Shown here in pieces: positions 1-7,668 of a DNA stretch of 22,622 nucleotides. A program made the position numbers and the translations under genes. The notes beneath the pieces were generated by a model. It saw only the letters and a program-made list of their open reading frames with translations. It did no database searches and was not told where the DNA came from. The DNA is taken from NCBI GenBank assembly GCA_046262935.1, contig JBHELT010000038.1, positions 1-22,622 of the forward strand. The letters run 5' to 3'. Numbering within the stretch: position 1 is the stretch's first letter; each line of letters opens with the position of its first letter. The stretch is from JBHELT01 sp046262935 (GTDB lineage: Bacteria; Actinomycetota; CADDZG01; JAHWKV01).

Positions 1-1113
1 GTCCTGGCCCACCGCAAGGAGGCGAACCAACAGTTGCATATGGATCTGGATCTGAGCTTCTCCACCCATGGTCCCGAACAGAAGGTGTGGCTTGCCGCCC
101 CGCGTTGCCATCCCCGGCGCCAGGGTATGGATCGGGCGAGCCGCGCCCTTATATGAGGCTGGCGTGTGATAGGCGCCACGATTGTGAAGATGCACGCCAG
201 TGCCGGGGACCACGACACCGGATCCGTAGCCCATGTAATTGCTCTCGTTCATGCTGATCGCCAGTCCGGAGCGATCTTGTGCACACAGATAAACGGTGTC
301 ACCGGTTAGCGAAACCGACTCGATGGCATCGAACATCCTGCGATGAAGGGCCGGGTCGTCGAGCGACATCCCTTCGATATCACCCAGCTTGTCTAGTGCC
401 TTTAGAACCAGGTGGCCACGCGAGTTGGGAGGCATCTCGTAGATGGTGTCGCCGAAGAACTCGGTGGACATCGGTGTCACCCATTCGGCCTCGTGCCTAG
501 CGAAGTCATCGGGAGTGCATGGCGCTGGGGCGTTTCGCGCCACGTCGCCATGGTAGAAACCACGAAGGTCGCTCAATACGTCGGCGAGTTCCGGGTTGGT
601 CACCCATCCGCGTTGCACACCTTCCACCCATATGCGTTTGGCATCGCGATCTCGTTCTAGCAACTGCGCCGATCGCTCCGTCGATCTAACCAATGAGGGC
701 GAGGGACAGAAGCCTTCGCGCGCATATCCGATGGCAGGTTTCGCAAGGTCGTTGATGTCGCGGGTCCCGTAGCGTTCAGCGAGCGCGACCCATCCTGCAG
801 CAGCACCCGGAACGGTGACCGAGCCTATGCCGTGCACGGGGACCTTGCCATCTCCGGGTAGCTCAGCCGCCATCGGTAGTCGTCCGCTCGAGTTGAGGCC
901 GATCACGTTGCCATCGCTGTGAACGATGGCGAACAGGTCGCCACCGGCGCCGCAAAGGTGGGGGCAAACGACAGCAAGGACCAGGTTGGTTGCGATCGCA
1001 GCATCGACCGCGTTTCCACCTGCTGACAGAACGTTGACCCCTGCGATGGTTGCAAGGTAGTGCGGCGAGGCTACGGCGGCGTGTGGAAAGACATATGCGG
1101 GGTTTGGGATCAT
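1..1113 (-). CDS. gamma-glutamyltransferase family protein (YwrD-like), C-terminus outside window
   Basis: This is an Ntn-hydrolase of the gamma-glutamyltranspeptidase family, whose members self-cleave before a Thr and then hydrolyse or transfer gamma-glutamyl groups. I translated it by hand: 371 codons stay open to the left edge. The early AGGNAVDAAIA block and the GAGGDLF motif are typical of the family. The likely catalytic Thr is T273 (GDTVYL), followed by GSGVVVPGTG and NRG near residues 297-313. A GG pair near 350 fits the oxyanion site. Where E. coli Ggt has the substrate-binding REMAP segment, this protein has SGRLP, as in the YwrD-type branch, so true glutathione activity is uncertain. 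No signal peptide is seen, so it is probably cytoplasmic. The ATG overlaps the stop of the upstream LarA-like gene (ATGA), implying translational coupling and a shared pathway. The C-terminal part of the small subunit is missing only because the window ends. Confidence 0.9.
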   Translation of the reverse strand, partial: MIPNPAYVFPHAAVASPHYLATIAGVNVLSAGGNAVDAAIATNLVLAVVCPHLCGAGGDLFAIVHSDGNVIGLNSSGRLPMAAELPGDGKVPVHGIGSVTVPGAAAGWVALAERYGTRDINDLAKPAIGYAREGFCPSPSLVRSTERSAQLLERDRDAKRIWVEGVQRGWVTNPELADVLSDLRGFYHGDVARNAPAPCTPDDFARHEAEWVTPMSTEFFGDTIYEMPPNSRGHLVLKALDKLGDIEGMSLDDPALHRRMFDAIESVSLTGDTVYLCAQDRSGLAISMNESNYMGYGSGVVVPGTGVHLHNRGAYHTPASYKGAARPIHTLAPGMATRGGKPHLLFGTMGGEAQIQIHMQLLVRLLAVGQD

Positions 1114-2480
1114 TGGCGATTGAACGCCGCAGGGTAATCGACGAATGCAACTGATGGCGAACCGTCTACGCTTGCGAGGGCATCCTCGACGGTGGGGGCC
1201 CACTCGAACCCGACGTGTTCTGGTAGTCGCCGATCCTGCGGCCCCGCAACTATGATCCTCGTCGCGTGACGCAATCGTTTCAAAGGGTAAAGAGCCATGA
1301 TGCCGTGGACGCCGTGAAAGCCGAAGCCGTTGCGGTAACTGTCGATGTATCGGGGGTCGGTTGCGAACTCTTCTTCGTACATCGCTTTAGCTTCATAGGG
1401 ATCTTTCGTTTCCGGAAGAACGCGTTCCCACACATCACGGTACGAGGGATGGTGGATATCGTCCCATCTGTCGATGCAAGGCGTAGCGATTATGGCTGTG
1501 CATCCGGGTTTGCCTAGGGCTTCGATCATCCCGCCCAGGTACCCAAGAGCAGTTGATATCAATGTAAGTATCGGGTTGGTGTGCGAATACGCGGCGTAGG
1601 GGCTCCAATCGGGGACACCATAGACCACGACATCGGCCTTCTCATCAACGAGATCTCGCCGGTTGGCCATGTTCGATCTGTTCATATCTATCGCTGCCGC
1701 GCGCGTCGCCCCAACCGACCCAGTGAAGAACGCCGCCGGTTGCAGCGGGTTGGCTAGGACGGTTTCGAATTTGAAGAACTTCTCTCGGCCGAGTTCGCTT
1801 TCGGTGAGGACCCCCATCTCGTCGAGCATCTCGTGCATCTGGTTGCGGCCCATCGACATGCTCATTATGTCGGGGGTGTGGTGGTGAGCGATCGACCGAT
1901 ATGACGCAAGGCCAACGCATATCGACTTCCACCCGCCGCTGAACCCGCGGGTTGTCGAACAGTTGACGTAGATGACCAGGTCCGCTTCGACCGCTTTGCG
2001 ATTGAGATCGACATGCAATCCGTTTGCAGTCCTGCCGATGGGGATCATCGCGTTCGAGTCTTCTGCGTCGTGACATGCGAACCGGGGGCCAGCCCATCGC
2101 ACAAGGTCCTCGCCGATCAACTTTGCGATCTCACCGCCGGTGAACTTGCGGTGAAGGGCATTGGCGCAGACCAGTTCGATCTTGTCGTCTTCGACTCCCG
2201 CGTCCGCGAGCGTGCGAAGGATGTTCTTCAGAGCGAAAGGCCAAACCGGCGCGTAACAAGGGACGGTCGGGTCATCGAATGCGATCAGCACCCGCGACGC
2301 TTCGCGGGCAAGTGAGACCAACGGCGGGGTGTCGATGGGGTTTGCCAGAGCGTGTGCCGCGGCTGCATCGATGTCTTCGATTGGCTCGACGCCGAGGGAG
2401 ACCCCAGGGCCAACGCGGTGGGTACCGTCGGGCAACTCGGCGGTCACCCAGGAGTCGCCAAAGACGATCTGTGTTTGCAC
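1110..2480 (-). CDS. LarA-like nickel-pincer enzyme (lactate racemase family, DUF2088)
   Basis: 456 aa, close to the length of LarA. The family uses a nickel-pincer nucleotide covalently held on a Lys to racemise or epimerise 2-hydroxy acids by hydride transfer. Visible motifs are FDDPTVP, the ALHRKFT block (the position of LarA His108), and GFSGGWK, whose Lys corresponds to the cofactor-attaching Lys184. A His lies exactly 16 residues later (AHHH), matching the Ni ligand His200. The residue 10 before the Lys, where LarA has catalytic His174, is Ser (NCSTT) here. Substrate and chemistry may therefore differ from lactate racemisation. The start is GTG: a -10-like TAGGAT lies 6 nt upstream, so a leaderless mRNA is possible. 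The gene is coupled to the gamma-glutamyltransferase gene downstream. No lar cofactor genes (larB, larC, larE) are in the window. Family is well supported; substrate is unknown. Confidence 0.85.
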   Translation of the reverse strand: MQTQIVFGDSWVTAELPDGTHRVGPGVSLGVEPIEDIDAAAAHALANPIDTPPLVSLAREASRVLIAFDDPTVPCYAPVWPFALKNILRTLADAGVEDDKIELVCANALHRKFTGGEIAKLIGEDLVRWAGPRFACHDAEDSNAMIPIGRTANGLHVDLNRKAVEADLVIYVNCSTTRGFSGGWKSICVGLASYRSIAHHHTPDIMSMSMGRNQMHEMLDEMGVLTESELGREKFFKFETVLANPLQPAAFFTGSVGATRAAAIDMNRSNMANRRDLVDEKADVVVYGVPDWSPYAAYSHTNPILTLISTALGYLGGMIEALGKPGCTAIIATPCIDRWDDIHHPSYRDVWERVLPETKDPYEAKAMYEEEFATDPRYIDSYRNGFGFHGVHGIMALYPLKRLRHATRIIVAGPQDRRLPEHVGFEWAPTVEDALASVDGSPSVAFVDYPAAFNRQ

Positions 2481-2486
2481 CCCTCG

Positions 2487-2492
2487 ATCCTA
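2487..2492 (-). promoter_or_regulatory. possible -10 box of the LarA-like gene (leaderless start)
   Basis: On the minus strand TAGGAT is followed by six bases (CGAGGG) and then the GTG start. This spacing would place the transcript start at or next to the start codon. The adjacent GAGGG is too close to serve as a normal ribosome binding site. No convincing -35 box was found. The 65-bp gap is shared with the divergent SDR gene. Confidence 0.3.
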
Positions 2493-2545
2493 TGAGATGC
2501 TGACGCCCGATACCGAGTTCGAGTTTGTTGTTGGAGGGTTTGTCA

Positions 2546-3490
2546 ATGGGACTTCTTGATGGAAAGGTAGCGATCGTCACCGGCGCAGGCCGTGGCATCG
2601 GAAGGGGCGAAGCTCTGCTGCTCGCTCGCGAAGGCGCCAGGGTAGTGGTCAACGATGTTGGTGCTTCAGTAACGGGGCAGGGCCATGACGCTAGCCCCGC
2701 GGAACTAGTGGTCAAACAGATCGAGGAATCGGGGGGCGAAGCCATCGTCAACGATGCCGACGTGTCGGACTTCGAAGCTACCAAAGCGATGGTCGATCTC
2801 GCGATCGAGCGGTTCGGCAGGCTGGACATCGTGGTTAACAACGCTGGGATACTTCGTGACCGGATGCTCGTGAACATGACGCCGGAAGAATGGGATGCGG
2901 TCATGTCGGTTCATCTGCGAGGAACTTTCAACACAACACGCCACGCGGTTGCTCACTGGAGGGAGCTGTCGAAGGCAGGCGAACCGGTTGCAGGAAGGGT
3001 GATCAACACCTCTTCGCCTTCAGGGCTCTACGGCAACGTAGGACAATCGAATTACGGAGCGGCTAAGGCAGGCATCGCCGCATTCACGGTGATCGTTGCT
3101 CAAGAGGTCGGGCGCTACGGCGTGACGGTCAACGCTGTCTCTCCATCTGCTCGGACACGGATGACCGAGCAGGCCTTTGGAACCATAGCCGAACCCGAGA
3201 GCGGGTTCGATACGTTCGCCCCCGAGAACATAGCCCCGATCGTTTGCTACCTCGCAAGTGATGATGCTGCGGGTATCACCGGGCAGGTTTTCGGTGTTCA
3301 AGGCGGGAGCATCGCCCTTTTGCAAGGCTGGACACCCTCTGGGGTGATCGATAAGTCAGAGCGCTGGGAACCGGCGGAATTGATGGATGCGATCGAGCAG
3401 ATCGTGCCTGGGAAGAAGATCCAACCCGACCCAATGGCAGCAAGGCTCGCGGCCGGGCAGCAACCCTTGATCTCTGGCAGCAAGAACTAA
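2546..3490 (+). CDS. SDR family dehydrogenase, probable (3R)-hydroxyacyl-CoA dehydrogenase type
   Basis: 314 aa classical short-chain dehydrogenase. The Rossmann glycine motif TGAGRGIG is at residues 12-19, NNAG is at 98-101, and the catalytic Ser157-Tyr170-Lys174 triad has correct spacing. The fold resembles the dehydrogenase domain of peroxisomal multifunctional enzyme 2 and mycobacterial homologues used in steroid or branched acyl-CoA oxidation. The C-terminal roughly 60 residues extend beyond a minimal SDR. I chose ATG 2546 because GGAGGG sits 7 nt upstream; an in-frame ATG at 2525 has no such site. The acyl-CoA dehydrogenase pair follows after 14 nt. With those genes and the thiolase and hydratase further right, the likely role is NAD-dependent oxidation of a 3-hydroxyacyl-CoA. 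The exact substrate is inferred, not shown. Confidence 0.9.
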   Translation: MGLLDGKVAIVTGAGRGIGRGEALLLAREGARVVVNDVGASVTGQGHDASPAELVVKQIEESGGEAIVNDADVSDFEATKAMVDLAIERFGRLDIVVNNAGILRDRMLVNMTPEEWDAVMSVHLRGTFNTTRHAVAHWRELSKAGEPVAGRVINTSSPSGLYGNVGQSNYGAAKAGIAAFTVIVAQEVGRYGVTVNAVSPSARTRMTEQAFGTIAEPESGFDTFAPENIAPIVCYLASDDAAGITGQVFGVQGGSIALLQGWTPSGVIDKSERWEPAELMDAIEQIVPGKKIQPDPMAARLAAGQQPLISGSKN

Positions 3491-3504
3491 CCAAAGGAGT
3501 CGCA

Positions 3505-4683
3505 ATGGATCTCACCTGGAGCCCTGAAGACGAAGACTTCCGTTTGGAGGTAAGGGGATATCTCGAACAGAACCCGGCCCCCGAGTTGCCCAAAGAGGAG
3601 CCAGGCAGGTTCGAGGTAGCCGTCGAGTGGCAGCGCAAGATGGCCGAAGATGGTTGGGTCGCCATCCACTGGCCCAAGGAGTACGGGGGCCGGGGCGCGT
3701 CGATACTGCAAACGGTCATCTTCAACGAGGAGTACACGCGCGTTCGCGCGCCTTCGCTTCCGAATGCGCTCGGTATCGGATTGCTGGGACCAACGCTCAT
3801 GGTCCACGGTAGCGATGTTCAGAAGGATCGCTATCTCAAGAAGATCTTGACCGGCGAAGAGATCTGGTGCCAGGGATTCTCCGAACCCGATGCCGGAAGC
3901 GACCTTGCAGCTTTGCAGTGCAGCGCAGTTGAGGACGGCGATGAATTCGTCGTCAACGGTCAGAAGATATGGACTTCATATGGCAAGTACGGCGACTGGA
4001 TATTCACTCTGGTGCGAACCGATCCCAAGGCCGAGAAGCATTCGGGTATCTCGTTTTTGTTGATCGACATGCATTCACCGGGGGTAGATGTTCGGCCTTT
4101 GAAAGAGATGACGGGAGAATCGCTGTTCGCGGAGGTTTTCTTCACCGACGTGCGCGTGCCCAAGGAGAACCTCGTGGGAGGCGTTGGTGATGGATGGCGC
4201 ATCGCAATGACCACACTCACCTTCGAGCGATGGGCGGGGGCCTTGGCCCAGTCTGTGAGATTGCGCAACTCGGTTGACGACCTGATCGCAGACGCTCAGA
4301 AGGTGCGCAGGAATGGATGGACCGCTTTCGATGACCCGATATCGCGGTCGAAGATCGGCAAACATCTCGTCGACATCGAGGTGTACCGATACAACACGCT
4401 TCGGGCGATATCTGCCATCGCCAACGGACAACCGGCAGGGCCTGAAGCTTCGATCAATAAACTGTATTGGTCCGAGTGGCACAAGGCGTTCAGCGAAGAT
4501 GTTCTTGCGATACTCGGCCCGGCGGGCATCGCCAGCGGGGCCCAGGACGGCGTCGATGCCGGTCGCTGGATGAATGAATTCCTATTCTCCAGAGCTGGGA
4601 CCATCTATGCGGGTACTTCCGAGATCCAGCGCAACATCTTGTCCGAGCGTGTACTCGGACTGCCGAAAGAGGTGAAGGGTTGA
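3505..4683 (+). CDS. acyl-CoA dehydrogenase, alpha-like subunit (FadE type)
   Basis: 392 aa FAD-dependent acyl-CoA dehydrogenase that would introduce the alpha-beta double bond in a CoA thioester. The family substrate/FAD block FSEPDAGSD is at 125-133, and GQKIWTS is at 152-158. In the C-terminal motif, where medium- and short-chain enzymes carry the catalytic Glu (YEGTSE), this protein has YAGTSE (Ala369). It has instead an ER pair at 241-242 (TFERWAG), the helix-G position of the catalytic Glu in isovaleryl-CoA and long-chain dehydrogenases. Glu241 is therefore the likely base. AAAGGAG lies 5 nt before the ATG. The next gene overlaps by one base (TGATG) and encodes a shorter, degenerate ACAD. 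This arrangement is known for actinobacterial alpha2beta2 acyl-CoA dehydrogenases of steroid side-chain oxidation. Substrate is unproven. Confidence 0.95.
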   Translation: MDLTWSPEDEDFRLEVRGYLEQNPAPELPKEEPGRFEVAVEWQRKMAEDGWVAIHWPKEYGGRGASILQTVIFNEEYTRVRAPSLPNALGIGLLGPTLMVHGSDVQKDRYLKKILTGEEIWCQGFSEPDAGSDLAALQCSAVEDGDEFVVNGQKIWTSYGKYGDWIFTLVRTDPKAEKHSGISFLLIDMHSPGVDVRPLKEMTGESLFAEVFFTDVRVPKENLVGGVGDGWRIAMTTLTFERWAGALAQSVRLRNSVDDLIADAQKVRRNGWTAFDDPISRSKIGKHLVDIEVYRYNTLRAISAIANGQPAGPEASINKLYWSEWHKAFSEDVLAILGPAGIASGAQDGVDAGRWMNEFLFSRAGTIYAGTSEIQRNILSERVLGLPKEVKG

Positions 4684-5690
4684 TGGATTTCAGACTCTCC
4701 GAGGATCAACTGTCGCTCCAAAAGGGGGCTCGTGAGTTCCTTCAGAAAGAGTGCACCTCAGCAGTTGTGCGAGCCGCATTCGAAAGCGAAAACGGCGACT
4801 CACCCGAGCTCTACCGAAAGATGGCCGACCTCGGTTGGCTGGCGCTGACGGTGCCCGAGGAGCATGGGGGCCTTGGCCTTGGCGCCGTCGAGCACGCAGT
4901 CTTATTGGAACAACTTGGCTACTTCAACGCGCCTGGCTCTTTCTTCGGCACTTCCGCACTTGCGATACCGATCTTGCTGCACGCTGGGGCTTTCGACGAG
5001 TGCGCTTCGGCGACCGACGGCAGCCGCAGGTTTGCCGTGGTTCTCGACCCGTCCTTCGTGCTCGACGCCGGGCTCGCAGATGCCTTCATCGTCGTGGACG
5101 AAGAAGTTTCGCTCATCGATGCATCCGACGCTGACGTTCAACCTCACGCGACGATTGATGGGACTCGTCGCACTGGCACGGTTCGTTTCGATGCTGCCAA
5201 GGCCCGCAAACTCGGTTCGGCGCGTGGGATACAGGCGATCATCGACCGTGCAACTGCGGCTCTGGCAGCGGAATGCGTTGGTGGTATGCAATGGGCACTC
5301 GACACCACCGTTGGTTATGCCAAAGTGAGGGCCCAGTTCGGAAGACCGATAGGTTCTTTCCAAGCGGTGAAACATCGTTTGGCAGAAGCACTGCTAAGGA
5401 CAGAGTCATCGCGCTCCGCGGCTTACTATGCCGCGTGGGCCAATGCGGCTTCGGCCCCCGACGCGGCCTACTCATCTTCGGTCGCTAAGGCCTATGTTTC
5501 CGAGGCTCACCCATGGGTTACCGGGGAAGCCATCCAGTTGCACGGAGGTATCGGGTTCACATGGGAGCACGATGCTCACCTTTACTTCAAAAGGGCGATG
5601 ATGAACCAGGTATTACTGAACGATGCTGAGTATCACCGAGAACGTGCCTTGATGATGGTCTTGCCCGGATCCGATCGCGAGGAACTCTAG
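4683..5690 (+). CDS. acyl-CoA dehydrogenase, beta-like (non-catalytic) subunit
   Basis: 335 aa, about 50 residues shorter than standard acyl-CoA dehydrogenases. The N-terminal helical domain is clear (FRLSEDQLSL, then PEEHGGLGLG near residue 60). The middle beta domain is reduced. The C-terminal domain retains RAQFGRPIGSFQAVKH and LHGGIGFTWEHDAHLY. It lacks both candidate catalytic Glu positions: there is no YEGTSE motif at the end, and the helix-G position reads IIDRAT. Such chains are the partner subunits of alpha2beta2 dehydrogenases, where only one subunit type is catalytic. I chose ATG 4683, which overlaps the upstream stop by one base; a TTG at 4680 is a possible but weaker start. It ends 15 bp before the convergent VWA gene. 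It probably assembles with the 3505-4683 product, which widens the active site for bulky acyl-CoAs. Confidence 0.92.
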   Translation: MDFRLSEDQLSLQKGAREFLQKECTSAVVRAAFESENGDSPELYRKMADLGWLALTVPEEHGGLGLGAVEHAVLLEQLGYFNAPGSFFGTSALAIPILLHAGAFDECASATDGSRRFAVVLDPSFVLDAGLADAFIVVDEEVSLIDASDADVQPHATIDGTRRTGTVRFDAAKARKLGSARGIQAIIDRATAALAAECVGGMQWALDTTVGYAKVRAQFGRPIGSFQAVKHRLAEALLRTESSRSAAYYAAWANAASAPDAAYSSSVAKAYVSEAHPWVTGEAIQLHGGIGFTWEHDAHLYFKRAMMNQVLLNDAEYHRERALMMVLPGSDREEL

Positions 5691-5705
5691 GAGCGCTATC
5701 CAGTC

Positions 5706-7655
5706 TCAGCGCCGCCTGCGGACGAAATCTCGCAGGACATAGTCACCGATATCCTGACCTGCTGTTTGAAACACCCGGCCCCCGGTTCGCCTCGCGAGTT
5801 CGTCCATGAAACGCGTTAGACCGGGTTCGTCTTCTAGCATGAAGATGTTCAATGTGATCCCGCTGTTCGATAGACGCACCGCTTCGGCGAGTGTTTTGTG
5901 GATGGTCTCCGATGTCGGCGGCCACGAGAAGAAGAAGTCTGGCCCTGTAGGCCCAGTTTCCACCAAGTGCGCGGTTGGTTCTCCATCGGTCACCATGATC
6001 ACTTGCTTGGTTTCTCTCGGGTGCTCCGACAGCAATCGGTTGGCCAATAGGAATGCGTGCTGCATGTTCGTTCCGTACACCCGCTCGATGTTCCCAGCCG
6101 CCGTCAGTTCCCCGGGGTCCATCTTCCACGCGAAGGAGTTAAAGCCGATCAGGTATAGATGGTCTTGGGGGTACTTGCCTTCGATCAGTGAATGAAGTGC
6201 AAGGGCCATGCGTTTCGCGGGGACCCAGTGTCCCCTAAGGGGCATCGAGAACGATAGGTCCAAAAGCAAGGCTGTGGCCGTTCGCGTGCGGCTTTCGGCT
6301 TCGGCCAACTCGAAGTCATCGGGATGAAGCGCAACCGCGCTCGACCGTGTTGATGCCGACCGAAGTACGGAATTGAACACGGTCTTTTGGACGTGGATCT
6401 GCCCTGTGTCTCCGAAGAGCCAGGGTCTTGTTGCCCCGGTTGGTTCTGCAGGGCCACCAACCTCGCGCGCATCGTGGCTGCCCTCCCGGTCTTTCTGCAG
6501 GTCCTCGAAAACTTTAACCAGGGCGCGCTCGCCCATCCTTCGTATGCCTCTGGCGGTTAGTTCGAGCCTGCCTTTCTGTTTAGCAACGATGCCTGCTTCT
6601 TCGAGCGCCTTTTCGAAATTACGCAGGCGTTTCAAGTCGCGCACCGCGTCTTCGCCCAGTGCTTCGCGCAGACTTTGCTCGTCGATGTCGTCGATGCTTG
6701 CGCCGGCATACTCGCCCGACAGTGCATCTTCCAACTCTTGCAAGTCGCCCAATCGTTCGATCGCATCCACCGCTCCAGACAATGAACCGGGTTGATCGCC
6801 GTAGCCGGGCACGGTCTCGTCCCAGGGCAGCGAAGGCATAAGACCCCGAAGTTCGTCTCCCAACAATTCCATCTCGAGAGCAAGGTCGGGGTCGCTAAGC
6901 ACTGCCGAAGCCAACTCTTGCAGTTCGCGTCGCTGCTGAGGACTCATGCTGGCAAGCAGACGGCTCATGGCAGCCATGCGTCGAGCGAGTGCATCGAGGA
7001 GTTCATCGAGCGTCGATGGATTCTCCGGGAACATGTCGCCATAGCGCTGCATGAAACCGTCGAAATCGTAGGGCTGACCGCTCTCACGCTGTGCGATCAT
7101 CTGATTCAATTCGGCGAGCATCTGTCGGGTGCGGGCAACATCGTCAGGACTCATGTTCTGCATCGCGCCGCTGAGTTGTCCGAAATACGAATCGAGTATC
7201 TCCTTCTGGATGTTTTGCGCCAGTTCATCGAACTTGCTCTGAGCCGATGGGCTAACGAAACGGTAATCCATCAGCTCCTTGAGTTTGGCGGCGGGCCCCG
7301 ACGGGAGCATATCGAGGCGCGTCTGTCTTAGGCGCGAGTCTTCGCTGTTGTGATCGGTTAACTCGGCTCGTTCTTCGGCGACGATCTCGTTCAGTTGATC
7401 GTCGATCTGCGAAAGGGGACCGTCGACATCGAGGTTCTGTGAAAGTTTGCGCCGTTGCGAGCGGACCCGTCGCGCAAGATCATCGAGGCCCTGGGTAACG
7501 CCGTGCATGCCCTGACGAAGCAGGTTTCGCAGTGCTTCCGATGGCGATAGGCCAGACAGGATGTCGTCGGAGATCTCATCGAGGATGTCTCCAACATCGA
7601 TGTCGGGGCCCAATGGGTCTTGGGTCCCGTCCCAGCGCGAGAAGCGCGAGCGCAT
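5706..7655 (-). CDS. large VWA-domain protein, Rv0959-like
   Basis: 649 aa. The last roughly 190 residues are a von Willebrand factor A domain with a complete MIDAS metal site: DLSFS (Asp466), Thr529 in the GTN segment, and Asp557 in VTDGEP. The first roughly 450 residues are Leu-, Asp- and Glu-rich and predicted helical, without a recognised fold; no signal peptide or membrane segment is seen. VWA proteins of this kind work with MoxR or Mg-chelatase-like AAA+ ATPases, as BchD works with BchI, to remodel or insert cofactors into client proteins. The cognate ATPase gene is directly upstream with a 13-nt gap. In M. tuberculosis the pair Rv0958-Rv0959 has the same order and similar sizes (from memory). 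The client is unknown. The distinctive feature here is that the operon begins with a proteasome activator gene. Confidence 0.92.
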   Translation of the reverse strand: MRSRFSRWDGTQDPLGPDIDVGDILDEISDDILSGLSPSEALRNLLRQGMHGVTQGLDDLARRVRSQRRKLSQNLDVDGPLSQIDDQLNEIVAEERAELTDHNSEDSRLRQTRLDMLPSGPAAKLKELMDYRFVSPSAQSKFDELAQNIQKEILDSYFGQLSGAMQNMSPDDVARTRQMLAELNQMIAQRESGQPYDFDGFMQRYGDMFPENPSTLDELLDALARRMAAMSRLLASMSPQQRRELQELASAVLSDPDLALEMELLGDELRGLMPSLPWDETVPGYGDQPGSLSGAVDAIERLGDLQELEDALSGEYAGASIDDIDEQSLREALGEDAVRDLKRLRNFEKALEEAGIVAKQKGRLELTARGIRRMGERALVKVFEDLQKDREGSHDAREVGGPAEPTGATRPWLFGDTGQIHVQKTVFNSVLRSASTRSSAVALHPDDFELAEAESRTRTATALLLDLSFSMPLRGHWVPAKRMALALHSLIEGKYPQDHLYLIGFNSFAWKMDPGELTAAGNIERVYGTNMQHAFLLANRLLSEHPRETKQVIMVTDGEPTAHLVETGPTGPDFFFSWPPTSETIHKTLAEAVRLSNSGITLNIFMLEDEPGLTRFMDELARRTGGRVFQTAGQDIGDYVLRDFVRRRR

Positions 7656-7668
7656 AGTCAGGTATCGA

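Noticed and set aside
279..660. Two short plus-strand open frames at the left edge
   Set aside because: They are antisense to the gamma-glutamyltransferase frame, which carries clear family motifs over the same bases.
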